From assembly GCF_000022325.1 (NCBI RefSeq), contig NC_012034.1:1506501-1570500 (forward strand): a stretch of 64,000 bases of DNA, in the 5' to 3' direction. Of this stretch, positions 11,200 to 21,460 are shown one piece after another (position 1 is the stretch's first letter; each line of letters opens with the position of its first letter). This stretch comes from Caldicellulosiruptor bescii DSM 6725 (GTDB lineage Bacteria; Bacillota; Thermoanaerobacteria; Caldicellulosiruptorales; Caldicellulosiruptoraceae). The position numbers and the translations under genes were made by a program. Below the pieces are notes generated by a model that saw only the letters and a list, made by a program, of their open reading frames with translations, searched no databases and had not been told where the DNA came from.

Positions 11200-14020
11200 T
11201 GGCATAAATTCTATCTTTCAATATTTCCTTTAAAAACATTCCTGTATATGACCTTTCGCACATAGCAACCTCTTCTGGGCTGCCACACACAACTACCTCG
11301 CCGCCTTTATCTCCACCCTCTGGTCCTAAATCAATTATATAATCTGCAACTTTTATAACATCAAGATTGTGTTCAATTACAATTACTGTGTTGCCCATAT
11401 CCACAAGGCGCTGAAGGACAGCAATTAACTTATTGACGTCATCCATGTGAAGACCTGTTGTAGGCTCGTCCAAGATATACAGGGTTCTTCCAGTTGCTTT
11501 TTTAGAAAGTTCTGTTGCGAGTTTTACTCTCTGCGCTTCTCCACCAGATAAAGTGGTGGAAGGCTGACCCAGTTTTATATAACCAAGCCCTACATCATAA
11601 AGTGTTTGAAGCTTGGATTTTATCCTCGGAATGTTCTTGAAAAATTCCAACGCCTCTTCCACTGTCATTTCAAGCACATCAGCAATGGTCTTATCCTTGT
11701 ACTTTACCTCTAACGTCTCTCTGTTATACCTTTTTCCTTTGCACACATCGCACGGTACGTATACATCAGGTAAAAAATGCATTTCTATCTTTATAATACC
11801 ATCTCCCGAACAAGCTTCACATCTCCCACCTTTCAAATTGAAACTAAATCTTCCTGCCTTATAACCCCTGAGCTTTGCCTCGGGCGTTTGGGCAAAAACT
11901 TCTCGTATATAATCAAAAACACCTGTGTAAGTTGCAGGGTTCGAACGTGGAGTTCTTCCTATAGGTGATTGATCTATATTTATAACCTTATCAAAATGTT
12001 CAAGGCCTATTATCTCTTGAAATTTACCTGGTTTTTCTTTGGACTTGTTCAAAATTGCACTTGCTGCTTTATAAAGTATTTCGTTTACAAGGGTACTTTT
12101 GCCTGAGCCTGAAACACCAGTTACACAAGTAAAAAGTCCAACAGGAAAGCTAACATCAATATTTTTAAGGTTATTTTCTGATGCACCCTTGATAGTAAGC
12201 CATCTACCATCAGGTTCTCTTCTTTTATCAGGTATCTCAATCTTTTTCTTTCCGGAAAGATACTGTCCTGTGATAGACTCTTCACATGAAATTATATCAT
12301 CCAATGTCCCTGCAGCAACCACTCTTCCACCATGCTCGCCTGCTCCTGGTCCAATGTCTACAATAAAATCAGCTGACCTTATTGTATCCTCATCATGCTC
12401 CACAACAATCAATGTGTTGCCAAGATCTCTGAGTTTTTTAAGGGTTTTTATTAGTCTGTGATTGTCACGCTGATGCAATCCTATACTTGGCTCATCAAGA
12501 ATATACAAAACTCCAACAAGTCCAGATCCTATCTGGGTAGCAAGCCTTATTCTCTGCGCTTCACCACCAGAAAGTGTGCCAGCTGACCGTGAAAGGGTTA
12601 AGTAATCAAGTCCTACATCTATCAAAAAGTCCAGCCTTGCCAGAATCTCTTTTATTATCGGCTGTGCAATTACTTTATCTTTTCCTTGAAGGTTTAACTT
12701 CTTAAGAAACTCTTTTGCTTGTAAAACGGTCATGTCAGCAACATCTGCTATAGACTTACCCTCTATCAAAACCGCCAAAGCCTCTTTTTTAAGTCTTTTC
12801 CCTTGACAGTCAGGACATGTAAACGTACTCATATACTCTTCAATCTCTTGCTTGACATATTCTGACTGGGTCTCTTTATATCTTCTTTCAAGATTATTTA
12901 TAAGCCCTTCATACTTTGCAAAGTATATACCACGTGGAGTATAAATTTTTATCTTCTCCTCGCCTGTTCCATATAAAAAGATATCTAATATTTTCTTGTC
13001 CAGTTTTTCAACAGGAGTATTTAAACTAAAATTATACTCTTTTGCAAGTGATTCCAAAATCATTCTTGAATATGAATTTGTTTCAGTAAAGTTCCACCCA
13101 TTTATTTCAACCTGACCTATTGGAATAGATTTATCTGGAATTAATAGGTCAGGGTCTACCTTTTGCAAATAACCAAGACCCATACACGTTGGGCATGCAC
13201 CATATGGTGTGTTGAAAGAAAAAAGACGTGGAGTTATCTCTTCATACGAAACTCCACAGTCTACACATGCAAAGTTTTGGGAAAACACAATTTCATCGCC
13301 ATCAACAATAGATACAGTTACAATCCCCCCTGCGAGCTGGAGCGCTGTTTCTATTGAACCCGCAAGCCTTGATTCTATTCCCTCTTTTACAATGAGCCTA
13401 TCCACAATGACGTCAATACTATGTTTTTTGTTCTTATCAAGTTTTATCTCTTCTTCAAGTTCATATACAATACCATCTACTCTAACTCTTGCAAATCCGC
13501 TCCTTCTCAGGTCTTCAAACAGTTTCTGATACTCACCTTTTCTTCCTCTTACAACTGCCGCAAGTATTTGGATCTTTGTCCCCTCTTTAAGTTTCAATAC
13601 CTCGTCTACCATCTGGTCAACTGTTTGCTGGGAGATAGGTTTTCCACATATATAGCAATGAGGTTTTCCAACTCTTGCAAACAAAAGCCTCAAATAATCG
13701 TAAATTTCAGTAATTGTTCCAACAGTCGAACGTGGATTTTTAGAGGTTGTCTTTTGGTCAATTGAAATTGCCGGAGAAAGTCCTTCAATGTATTCTACAT
13801 CTGGTTTTTCCATCATTCCTAAAAATTGCCTTGCATAAGAAGAGAGAGATTCTATATATCTTCTCTGTCCCTCAGCATAGATTGTATCAAACGCCAAAGA
13901 TGACTTTCCTGAACCAGAAAGACCAGTAAAAACAATAAGTTTGTCTCGTGGAAGTACCAAATCAATATTTTTGAGGTTGTGTTCTTTTGCACCTTTTATA
14001 ACTATATACTCTTTTGACAT
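11192..14020 (-). CDS. uvrA: Excinuclease ABC subunit A
   Basis: DNA damage-sensing ATPase of nucleotide excision repair; loads UvrB on lesions. It has two ABC ATPase modules (Walker [16 protein letters not shown] near the N-terminus and [15 protein letters not shown] in the second half), two LSGGEAQR signatures, and zinc-binding cysteines (for example CEACSGDG with CDVCKGKR). A TTG at 14038 would add six residues but is inside the Shine-Dalgarno GGAGGAG; the ATG at 14020 is preferred, giving 942 residues. It follows uvrB by about 30 bp and shares its SOS-type promoter. Confidence 0.97.
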   Translation of the reverse strand: MSKEYIVIKGAKEHNLKNIDLVLPRDKLIVFTGLSGSGKSSLAFDTIYAEGQRRYIESLSSYARQFLGMMEKPDVEYIEGLSPAISIDQKTTSKNPRSTVGTITEIYDYLRLLFARVGKPHCYICGKPISQQTVDQMVDEVLKLKEGTKIQILAAVVRGRKGEYQKLFEDLRRSGFARVRVDGIVYELEEEIKLDKNKKHSIDVIVDRLIVKEGIESRLAGSIETALQLAGGIVTVSIVDGDEIVFSQNFACVDCGVSYEEITPRLFSFNTPYGACPTCMGLGYLQKVDPDLLIPDKSIPIGQVEINGWNFTETNSYSRMILESLAKEYNFSLNTPVEKLDKKILDIFLYGTGEEKIKIYTPRGIYFAKYEGLINNLERRYKETQSEYVKQEIEEYMSTFTCPDCQGKRLKKEALAVLIEGKSIADVADMTVLQAKEFLKKLNLQGKDKVIAQPIIKEILARLDFLIDVGLDYLTLSRSAGTLSGGEAQRIRLATQIGSGLVGVLYILDEPSIGLHQRDNHRLIKTLKKLRDLGNTLIVVEHDEDTIRSADFIVDIGPGAGEHGGRVVAAGTLDDIISCEESITGQYLSGKKKIEIPDKRREPDGRWLTIKGASENNLKNIDVSFPVGLFTCVTGVSGSGKSTLVNEILYKAASAILNKSKEKPGKFQEIIGLEHFDKVINIDQSPIGRTPRSNPATYTGVFDYIREVFAQTPEAKLRGYKAGRFSFNLKGGRCEACSGDGIIKIEMHFLPDVYVPCDVCKGKRYNRETLEVKYKDKTIADVLEMTVEEALEFFKNIPRIKSKLQTLYDVGLGYIKLGQPSTTLSGGEAQRVKLATELSKKATGRTLYILDEPTTGLHMDDVNKLIAVLQRLVDMGNTVIVIEHNLDVIKVADYIIDLGPEGGDKGGEVVVCGSPEEVAMCERSYTGMFLKEILKDRIYAKK

Positions 14021-14050
14021 CTTCTTTTTCTCCTCCAAGCAATAAAGCCA

Positions 14051-16036
14051 TTAAAGAAGTTTTTTGAGTTCAAATATTTTGTCCCTTACTTTTGCAGCCT
14101 TTTCAAACTCAAGTTCTATAGCAAGCTTTTTCATCTCCTGTTCAAGTTCCTTGATATATTCTTCTATCTCTTCCTTTGTCATATTTTCTACAATCTCTTT
14201 CTCCACAACTTCGTATTTCTCTTCCTCTTCAGCCACAGACACTGTCGCTTCAATTATCTGCCTTATACCTTTTCTTACAGTTTGAGGTACAATGCCGTGT
14301 TTTTGATTATATTCTATTTGGATTTTCCTACGTCTGTTTGTCTCATCAATAGCTTTTTGCATAGCGTTTGTGATTCTATCTGCATACATTATAACCTTTC
14401 CATCAACATTTCTCGCAGCACGTCCAATTGTCTGGATAAGCGAAGTTTCTGACCTCAAAAAACCTTCCTTGTCAGCATCTAAAATGGCAACAAGTGACAC
14501 CTCAGGAAGGTCAAGACCTTCTCTGAGCAAATTTATCCCTACTAAAACATCAAATTTTCCAAGCCGTAAATCTCTGATAATCTGCATACGCTCAATTGTG
14601 TCTATGTCTGAATGCATATATCTGACCCTGATTCCCACATCTTTTAAATACTCAGTAAGGCTTTCAGCCATCTTTTTGGTAAGAGTAGTGACAAGAACTC
14701 TCTGGTTCTTTTCCACTCGTTTTCGTATCTCGCCAATCAGATGGTCAATCTGACCTTGTACAGGATGAACCTCAATTTCAGGGTCAACAAGTCCTGTCGG
14801 TCTTATAATTTGTTCAACAATGCGTGAAGATTTTTTGAGTTCATACGGTCCGGGTGTTGCACTTACGAAAATTACTTGGTTGAGCTTTTCTTCGAACTCT
14901 TCAAATGTCAATGGTCTGTTATCATAAGCAGATGGAAGTCTAAAACCATATTCTACAAGGGTATCTTTTCTTGCTTTGTCCCCATTGTACATAGCTCTTA
15001 CTTGAGGTATTGTAACATGCGACTCATCAATGAACATTATGAAATCATTTGGAAAATAATCAAGCAAAGTATACGGTGGACTTCCAGGTGGTCTGCCAGT
15101 TAAATGCCTTGAATAGTTCTCTATCCCTTTACAAAAACCCATCTCCTGAAGCATCTCTATGTCATAGCGCGTTCTTTGCTCAAGCCTCTGAGCCTCAACA
15201 AGCTTACCCATACTTCTTAGCTCTTTTAGCCTTTGTTCAAGTTCTTCTTCTATACTTTTTATGGCTCTTTTCAATTTTTCAGCAGTTGTCACATAGTGGG
15301 ATGCTGGAAAAATTGCAACATGGTTTCTTCGACCAATTACTTCACCTGTTACAACATCAAACTCTGTGATTCTTTCTATCTCATCCCCAAAAAATTCTAT
15401 TCTTATCGCCCTGTCTGTATTAGATGCAGGGAAAACTTCGAGTACGTCTCCTCTTACTCTAAATCTTCCTCTTCTAAAATCAATGTCATTTCTTTCATAT
15501 TGCATTCTTATAAGGTCTCTTATAACCTCATCTCTGTCTTTTGTCATGCCGGGGCGCAACGAAATAGTAAGATTTAAATAATCTTCAGGACTGCCCAAAC
15601 TGTAAATACATGATACACTTGCAACAATTATAACATCTCTTCTTTCAAATAAGGCAGATGTAGCTGAGTGTCTGAGTTTGTCAATCTCTTCATTTATAGA
15701 TGAATCCTTTTCAATATACGTGTCAGTTTCTGGAATATAAGCTTCAGGCTGATAATAGTCATAGTAACTTACAAAGAATTCCACTGCATTTTCTGGGAAA
15801 AATTCTCTAAACTCACTACAAAGCTGTGCTGCTAAAGTCTTGTTATGTGCCAGCACAAGCGTGGGTCTTTGAACATTTTCTATAACCTTTGCCATTGTAA
15901 ATGTCTTGCCAGACCCAGTAACACCTAAAAGTGTCTGAAACTTTTCTCCCTTTAAAATTCCTTCTGTTAACATCTCAATTGCTTTTGGTTGATCACCTGT
16001 TGGTTTAAAGTCTGAAACAAGTTTAAATTTTTTCAT
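14051..16036 (-). CDS. uvrB: Excinuclease ABC subunit B
   Basis: Helicase-like damage verification subunit that recruits UvrC. Walker A is [12 protein letters not shown] near residue 40, the beta-hairpin region is [14 protein letters not shown], the DEAD-type box is DESHV, and helicase motif VI is QTIGRAARN. The C-terminal UVR motif ([22 protein letters not shown]) contacts UvrC. The 661-residue length is full. First gene of the uvrB-uvrA operon; an SOS-like box overlaps its promoter. Confidence 0.98.
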   Translation of the reverse strand: MKKFKLVSDFKPTGDQPKAIEMLTEGILKGEKFQTLLGVTGSGKTFTMAKVIENVQRPTLVLAHNKTLAAQLCSEFREFFPENAVEFFVSYYDYYQPEAYIPETDTYIEKDSSINEEIDKLRHSATSALFERRDVIIVASVSCIYSLGSPEDYLNLTISLRPGMTKDRDEVIRDLIRMQYERNDIDFRRGRFRVRGDVLEVFPASNTDRAIRIEFFGDEIERITEFDVVTGEVIGRRNHVAIFPASHYVTTAEKLKRAIKSIEEELEQRLKELRSMGKLVEAQRLEQRTRYDIEMLQEMGFCKGIENYSRHLTGRPPGSPPYTLLDYFPNDFIMFIDESHVTIPQVRAMYNGDKARKDTLVEYGFRLPSAYDNRPLTFEEFEEKLNQVIFVSATPGPYELKKSSRIVEQIIRPTGLVDPEIEVHPVQGQIDHLIGEIRKRVEKNQRVLVTTLTKKMAESLTEYLKDVGIRVRYMHSDIDTIERMQIIRDLRLGKFDVLVGINLLREGLDLPEVSLVAILDADKEGFLRSETSLIQTIGRAARNVDGKVIMYADRITNAMQKAIDETNRRRKIQIEYNQKHGIVPQTVRKGIRQIIEATVSVAEEEEKYEVVEKEIVENMTKEEIEEYIKELEQEMKKLAIELEFEKAAKVRDKIFELKKLL

Positions 16037-16054
16037 CTTAAATCACCAAATTTT

Positions 16055-16094
16055 ATTTTATCTTATTAATAATCAATTTTCAAACGTATGTTTG
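16055..16094 (-). promoter_or_regulatory. uvrBA promoter with overlapping SOS (LexA) box
   Basis: On the minus strand TTGAAA (16083-16078), 17 bp, then TAAAAT (16060-16055). The palindrome CAAACATACGTTTG occupies 16081-16094 and overlaps the -35. It matches the Gram-positive LexA consensus CGAACATATGTTCG except for one symmetric change in each arm and one central base. LexA repression of uvrBA is therefore inferred. Confidence 0.75.
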
Positions 16095-16116
16095 GAAAAT
16101 CTGTGCCGCGCTTTCC

Positions 16117-16680
16117 TTAATAATCTGTATTTTTAAATGCTTTTGGATAAAGTTTTTTGTACATCTCGTAACTCTTAAAAACTCTTTTTACAAAATGGTT
16201 TGTCTCTTTAAAAGGAATTTCTGTTATTTCAATAGTGCTTCTTTTTCTAATCGAAAGCCATTTATTTACATTTGTCATGCCAGCATTGTAAGCTGCAACT
16301 GCAAGCTTTGTATCACCACAGTAGTAGTCTATAAGATATTTTATATACCACGAACCAAGCCTTATATTGTAATCAGGATCATAGAGATTCTCTTCTACGT
16401 ATTCCGTTTTAAGCTTTTGAGCAACCCACTTTGCAGTTGAAGGCGAAAGCTGCATAAGTCCCACAGCGCCTTTTTTTGAAACTGCATACTGGTTAAAGTT
16501 ACTTTCAGATTTTATTATCGCACATATCAAATATGGATCTACTCCTATTTCACTGCTATATTTACTTATGCTTTCAGAAAACTTCAGAGGATATATTTGC
16601 TTTAGAACAAAAAAATAAAATCTTTCAAAAAATAAAAGAAGAACAAGCAGTAAAACTATTATTATAACCTTCTTCTTCAA
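16117..16680 (-). CDS. Lytic transglycosylase (SLT family), membrane-anchored
   Basis: A 187-residue peptidoglycan lyase. Residues about 4-28 form an N-terminal anchor or uncleaved signal. The Slt70-type catalytic domain has Glu59 in KSESNFNQ, followed by the family motif GAVGLMQLSPSTA and the YNAGMTNVNKW segment. It probably cleaves glycan strands outside the membrane. The start overlaps the end of coaE by 4 bp, so the two are translationally coupled, an arrangement seen in relatives. Confidence 0.92.
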   Translation of the reverse strand: MKKKVIIIVLLLVLLLFFERFYFFVLKQIYPLKFSESISKYSSEIGVDPYLICAIIKSESNFNQYAVSKKGAVGLMQLSPSTAKWVAQKLKTEYVEENLYDPDYNIRLGSWYIKYLIDYYCGDTKLAVAAYNAGMTNVNKWLSIRKRSTIEITEIPFKETNHFVKRVFKSYEMYKKLYPKAFKNTDY

Positions 16681-17276
16681 ATCAATCCATCCTCTTTTAG
16701 ATATTTTCTTATTAAACTTTTTAATTCTTCAATATCAAAATTATTCACAATAACCCTATTAGCAAGATTCTTATAGCTCTCCAGTATTTCTTGTTTTTCT
16801 AAAAAAGATTTTATTTCCTTTTCACTCCATCCATTTCTTTTTATTATTCTCTCAATCAATATATTTTCTTCTGCTTCAACAAACCATACAACAGAACAGA
16901 GTTTATTGAGTCCTATTTCAAATAAAAGCGCAGCATCTATGACAGTTGGGTATTCTTTAAAGACCTCTAAAACCAAATATTTTACCCTTTCGAAAATAAA
17001 TTTATGAGTTATCTTATTTAGAACCTCAAAACGGGATTTGTCAGCAGTTACCAAAGCTCTTAATCTGTTTCGATCTATTTTCCCTGATACCAATATTTCT
17101 TCCCCAAAAACATCAGTTAACTTTTTTTTGAGTTCTTCGTTTTTTTCCAAAAGGGTATGATATTCTTTATCAACATCAACTACTTTAAAGCCATAACTTT
17201 GCGCTAATATGCTACTGATGGTACTCTTACCCGAACATATCTTCCCTGTAATTCCCAAAACTCTATTTTGTCTCAT
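16677..17276 (-). CDS. coaE: Dephospho-CoA kinase
   Basis: Phosphorylates the 3'-hydroxyl of dephospho-CoA, the last step of CoA synthesis. The 199-residue protein has the P-loop GITGKICSGKSTIS (residues 8-21); a Cys sits inside the loop where relatives usually have Gly. The family motifs DAALLFE and ANRVIVNNFD are present. The start overlaps the polA stop by 14 bp, so it is in the polA operon. Confidence 0.95.
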   Translation of the reverse strand: MRQNRVLGITGKICSGKSTISSILAQSYGFKVVDVDKEYHTLLEKNEELKKKLTDVFGEEILVSGKIDRNRLRALVTADKSRFEVLNKITHKFIFERVKYLVLEVFKEYPTVIDAALLFEIGLNKLCSVVWFVEAEENILIERIIKRNGWSEKEIKSFLEKQEILESYKNLANRVIVNNFDIEELKSLIRKYLKEDGLI

Positions 17277-19815
17277 ACCAGTTCAGTCCTTCTTTCACTT
17301 CAACTACCAAAGGTACTTTTAAAGCTACCGCATTTTCCATTTCTCTTTTTACTATTTCCTTTACTATATCCTTTTCTTCGTATGGGGCTTCAATTAAAAG
17401 CTCATCGTGTACCTGCAAAATTATTTTTGATTTGAGATTGTTTTCTTTAAGTTTCTGATAAACCTTAATCATTGCCAATTTCATGATATCAGCAGCACTG
17501 CCCTGAATTGGCGAATTCATTGCAATCCTTTCTGCATAACCCCTTAAGTTTCTGTTTGTAGATTTTATGTCTTTTATATATCTCTTTCTATTAAATAAAG
17601 TCAAAACAAATCCATTATCACGAGCAAACTTAACAGTATTATCTAAATACTCTTTAACTTTGGGATAACGCTCAAAATACTTATTTATAAACTCTGCAGC
17701 TTCTTTCCTGGAAATTTTAATATCCCTTGCAAGACCATAATCAGAAATCCCATAAACTATACCAAAATTTACTGCTTTAGCTTGACTTCTCATCTCTGGA
17801 GTAACATCGGCTATGTCTACACCAAAAACCTCAGCTGCTGTCTGCGAATGAATGTCAACATTATTTTTGAAAGCACTTATAAGTCTTTCATCTTCAGAAA
17901 TATGGGCAAGTATTCTCAGCTCAATTTGGGAATAATCTGCATCAATCAGTACATGTCCACCCTCAGGTACAAAAACCTTTCGTATCAATTTCCCCTCATC
18001 ATATTTTACAGGTATATTTTGTAAATTAGGATCGCTGCTTGCAAGTCTTCCTGTGGCTGTACCTGTTTGGATAAAGGTTGTATGAACTCTACCCGAAGAA
18101 GGATTTATTGCCTGTAGTAATCCCTGACAGTAAGTTGTCAGTATCTTTGTATACATCCTGTAATCCAAAATAAGAGGAACTATTTCATGTTTGTCAAAAA
18201 GCTCTTCTAAAACCTCGGCATCAGTGGAATATCCTGTTTTTGTCTTCTTTATTACAGGAAGTTTTAGCTTTTCAAACAAAATGTAAGAAAGCTGTTTCGG
18301 TGAATTTATGTTAAACCACTCACCTGCAATCTGGTATATCTGCGTTTCAAGTTTTAATATTTTGTTTTCAATCTCTTTGGTATATTGGATGAGGGCATCT
18401 CTATCCACCTTAAATCCTGTTTTTTCCATTTCATATAGAACTGGGATAAGAGGTCTTTCTATATTCTCATATAAAAACTGGCATGAATTTAAATCTATTA
18501 ATCTCAAAAGCTCGTCCCATAACCGTTTTAGAAGTACCACAGAGACTATCTTCTTGTCTTTTTTTACAGCTTCTATGTCAGTGTTCAAGTAAGATACAAA
18601 CAACGTTTCTAACTCATATGAACTTCTTGTGCTGTCAAGAACATAGGAAGCAATCATTACATCTTCGCAATTTTTAATATTATTAGTGTCTTCCAGGTTG
18701 AGTTGATGAAATATATTTTTCAAATCATACATAATTTTCACAGTATCACTTTTTAAAATCTCCTCTATCAAAAGTTTATTACTTGTTATAAATACAGTAT
18801 TACTTTCTTGATCATATAAATAAAAACATTTTTCGCCCTGTACAAACATTAATGGAATCTCTTTTGATCTTATTTGTGAAATACTTTCAAGCTCTTTTTG
18901 TTCAACGTCAGGTATATCGGTTCGCTGCTGAACAAATTCAAATTGAACAACTTCTGATAGTCCTAACCGTTTTATTATGCTTTTGAACTCTAACTGCACC
19001 AAAATCTCATAGAGCCTTTCCTTGTTCCACTCTTTTGTTCTTAGGTCTTCAAGTTTAACATTTAGTGGTAAATCACATACAATTGTTGCTAAGCGCTTGG
19101 ATAAAAACGCCATATCTTTTCCTGCTTCTAACTTTTCACGAATGGAACTTTTAATTTTATCTAAATTTTGGTATATCTCTTCTAAGGATGAGTACTCTTC
19201 CAAGAGCTTCTGGGCACTCTTTTCGCCAATTCCCTTTACCCCGGGAATGTTATCTGATTGGTCTCCAACAAGCGCTTTGTAATCAGGCACTTGATTTGCC
19301 CAAACCCCATATTTTTCTTTAACATTTTCCACAGTGTACAAATCTTCTACTGTTTTATCAAATTTTGTTGAAACAATCTTCACAACTACATTTTTGTCGA
19401 GCAACTGAAGAGTATCCCTGTCACCCGTAATAATAACAATATCCAAACCAGTATTTTTGAACTGGTTAACAAGTGAACCGATTACATCATCTGCTTCATA
19501 TCCTTCAAACTCAATTATTGGAATGTTAAAGGCATAAAGAATCTCTCGAACATAAGGGATTTGTACTTGAAGGTTATCTGGCATAGGTTTTCTGTTAGCT
19601 TTATATTCTTCGTACTCGCTTTTTCGTGCCTCTCTTCCTCTTTTATCAAATGCTACAGCAACATAATCAGGTTTTTCTTGTTCTAAATATTTCAATATCA
19701 CATTTACAAATCCATATATAGCGTTTGTTGGAATATTATTTGAGGTTGTCAGTTCAGGAAGAGCAAAAAAGGCTCTGTACAAAATGCTGTTTCCATCGAA
19801 TATAACCAGTTTCAT
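17263..19815 (-). CDS. polA: DNA polymerase I
   Basis: Repair and Okazaki-fragment processing polymerase of 850 residues. The N-terminal 5'-3' exonuclease domain has FDGNSILYRAFFA and the helix-hairpin-helix GDQSDNIPGVKGIGEKSA. The polymerase has motif A (DYSQIELRILAHIS), the O-helix (AKAVNFGIVYGIS) and motif C (QVHDELLIE). The middle 3'-5' exonuclease fold lacks the Exo I DxE and Exo III YxxxD motifs, so proofreading is probably lost, as in Bacillus and Thermus enzymes. It starts inside the last codons of the unknown gene 19812-21104. Confidence 0.97.
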   Translation of the reverse strand: MKLVIFDGNSILYRAFFALPELTTSNNIPTNAIYGFVNVILKYLEQEKPDYVAVAFDKRGREARKSEYEEYKANRKPMPDNLQVQIPYVREILYAFNIPIIEFEGYEADDVIGSLVNQFKNTGLDIVIITGDRDTLQLLDKNVVVKIVSTKFDKTVEDLYTVENVKEKYGVWANQVPDYKALVGDQSDNIPGVKGIGEKSAQKLLEEYSSLEEIYQNLDKIKSSIREKLEAGKDMAFLSKRLATIVCDLPLNVKLEDLRTKEWNKERLYEILVQLEFKSIIKRLGLSEVVQFEFVQQRTDIPDVEQKELESISQIRSKEIPLMFVQGEKCFYLYDQESNTVFITSNKLLIEEILKSDTVKIMYDLKNIFHQLNLEDTNNIKNCEDVMIASYVLDSTRSSYELETLFVSYLNTDIEAVKKDKKIVSVVLLKRLWDELLRLIDLNSCQFLYENIERPLIPVLYEMEKTGFKVDRDALIQYTKEIENKILKLETQIYQIAGEWFNINSPKQLSYILFEKLKLPVIKKTKTGYSTDAEVLEELFDKHEIVPLILDYRMYTKILTTYCQGLLQAINPSSGRVHTTFIQTGTATGRLASSDPNLQNIPVKYDEGKLIRKVFVPEGGHVLIDADYSQIELRILAHISEDERLISAFKNNVDIHSQTAAEVFGVDIADVTPEMRSQAKAVNFGIVYGISDYGLARDIKISRKEAAEFINKYFERYPKVKEYLDNTVKFARDNGFVLTLFNRKRYIKDIKSTNRNLRGYAERIAMNSPIQGSAADIMKLAMIKVYQKLKENNLKSKIILQVHDELLIEAPYEEKDIVKEIVKREMENAVALKVPLVVEVKEGLNWYETK

Positions 19816-21104
19816 TTTCTATCTTCCCTTTCATTAATTCTTAAAAGTTCTTCTTTTTTGAATGAATAGTTGTTTTTATAAAAGTGTTCAAACTTGAAAT
19901 CATAGTATAGAAACAATAAAGCCTTTAAGTCATTACTTGTTTTATAGTAGCTTAAATCTTCAAAGTAGTTAAAGAGAAACCTGTACAACTCATAACAAGT
20001 ATATATTGTTAGAGCTTCATTTGGATATATTCCATTCTCAAATTTTTTATCAAACTCTTCTATATTCATCAAAGTCTCATCTGTGAAAAATTTATTGTTT
20101 TTTATAATATGCCATTCTATCTCACCGATGAGTTTTTCAATAAAAGTTTTTATTTCTTTTCCTGTCAAAGAACAAAGCTTAGAATAAAGAAGTAAAATAT
20201 AAGGCAGATGATAATATGTTTTTATTGAGGTTAACATAAGATTTTTATTGTAAAAGTTAAAATAAATATTTTCTTTTGTGGATAATAGTTCTATGCTTTC
20301 TTGAAGTCTTAAAATTTCACTTTTACTAAGTTTACTTAAAATTTTTATATAATAAAAACAGGAAAATTGTAACGAAGACGTATAGGAAAGCTCGAAATTC
20401 GTAAGCTTTTTAGGTAGATATAAAAAATAGAGTTTTAACATCTTTGCTGGAATACTAAGTGATAATCGGTACCTTCTTGCAATGTCTACTTTTGAATACT
20501 TTATTATATCAACTATGCCAATGTATTTTGGATTGTTTGCCAATTCTAAATTAAGTCCTATTTCAAAAGATTTTAATCTTGGATTGAAGTTTTCAACGCA
20601 ATAATAAATTGAACTTCCTTTGTGTACTTTGACTTCTATCTTTATATTTGAGCCTTTTTTAATCCTTGACACTGGTAGTAAATTTTGAAAACAAAAACTA
20701 TTCTGTTTTTCATCTATCCAGAATGAATGGAAAAACCCTATGCACAATAAGTTTTCTTTTATTTTTGTTGCAAATCTCAAATATATTTCATCCAGTTGTA
20801 AAATGCCACAAACTTTTAATAGAAAAAACGAATCCTTAGTTTTCAAAAGGATAATTTGTGTATTTGAGTTGTTACACACAAGTCCTTTCTTTCCTCTTTG
20901 AAGTTTTGGCATAAAAACAATTTCTGCTTCTTGAAGGTTAAAAGCCACTCCTATGTTATTAACATCACAGCTGTCAGTAAAAGAAAGCTTTATAGTAAAA
21001 CCATCCTTTTCATTTACGATTTCATACCAAACCTTTTTCAAACCTCGACCGGCTTGTGTAAATACATCGTTTAAAAAAATATATGAAGGAATGTTTGCTA
21101 TCAT
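19812..21104 (-). CDS. Unknown protein, co-transcribed with polA
   Basis: A 430-residue protein that I do not recognise. No signal peptide or clear membrane segment is seen. The first half is predicted rich in beta strand with several cysteines (about residues 30-190). The second half is mostly helical and unusually rich in Phe, Tyr, Leu and Lys (for example YYHLPYILLLYSKL and CYELYRFLFNYFEDLSYY). Its stop overlaps the polA start (ATGA type), and an extended -10 promoter lies about 37 bp upstream, so it is the first gene of the polA-coaE-SLT operon. Low conservation is likely but untested. Confidence 0.65.
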   Translation of the reverse strand: MIANIPSYIFLNDVFTQAGRGLKKVWYEIVNEKDGFTIKLSFTDSCDVNNIGVAFNLQEAEIVFMPKLQRGKKGLVCNNSNTQIILLKTKDSFFLLKVCGILQLDEIYLRFATKIKENLLCIGFFHSFWIDEKQNSFCFQNLLPVSRIKKGSNIKIEVKVHKGSSIYYCVENFNPRLKSFEIGLNLELANNPKYIGIVDIIKYSKVDIARRYRLSLSIPAKMLKLYFLYLPKKLTNFELSYTSSLQFSCFYYIKILSKLSKSEILRLQESIELLSTKENIYFNFYNKNLMLTSIKTYYHLPYILLLYSKLCSLTGKEIKTFIEKLIGEIEWHIIKNNKFFTDETLMNIEEFDKKFENGIYPNEALTIYTCYELYRFLFNYFEDLSYYKTSNDLKALLFLYYDFKFEHFYKNNYSFKKEELLRINEREDRK

Positions 21105-21141
21105 TCTTTTCTTATACCCCTTTGGCGTTCCTATAAAAATT

Positions 21142-21150
21142 ATTATACCA
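21142..21150 (-). promoter_or_regulatory. Extended -10 promoter of the unknown-polA-coaE operon
   Basis: TGGTATAAT on the minus strand (21150-21142) is an extended -10 element, 37 bp before the start at 21104. No good -35 is present because the preceding bases belong to the rubredoxin terminator. Confidence 0.6.
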
Positions 21151-21197
21151 TAAAAATACCCTAAGCCATCCTAATAAACCAACAAAGATGACTTAGG
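21151..21197 (-). terminator. Rubredoxin terminator
   Basis: A long hairpin: ATACCCTAAG-type arms at about 21156-21170 and 21187-21202, with one mismatched pair, followed on the minus strand by TATTTTTATGG. It ends the rubredoxin transcript shortly after the stop at 21222. Confidence 0.75.
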
Positions 21198-21221
21198 GTA
21201 TTCCCGCTTTACTTCGCGAAC

Positions 21222-21380
21222 TTATTTTTTCTCAAACATGTCCTTGCCAACACCGCAAATAGGACAAACCCAATCGTCTGGCAAATCCTCAAACTTTGTT
21301 CCTGGCGCAATACCGTTTTCTGGATCTCCATTTTCAGGATTGTACTCGTAACCACATATACTACATACCCAAATCTCCAC
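21222..21380 (-). CDS. Rubredoxin
   Basis: A 52-residue electron carrier read with a GTG start at 21380 (ribosome-binding site AAGGAGTGA). The protein begins [20 protein letters not shown]; the iron is held by Cys6 and Cys9 (CSICG) and Cys39 and Cys42 (CPICG). The [15 protein letters not shown] end is typical. It probably carries electrons between the flavoprotein at 9984 and the flavodiiron protein at 8763, although it is encoded 10 kb away, between purD and the polA operon. Confidence 0.97.
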   Translation of the reverse strand: MEIWVCSICGYEYNPENGDPENGIAPGTKFEDLPDDWVCPICGVGKDMFEKK

Positions 21381-21460
21381 TTTAAATACTCACTCCTTTT
21401 TTAGAAATTTAAACTGTCAAATAATTTATACCTCATTTTTCTCTTCTTAAAACACAAATT

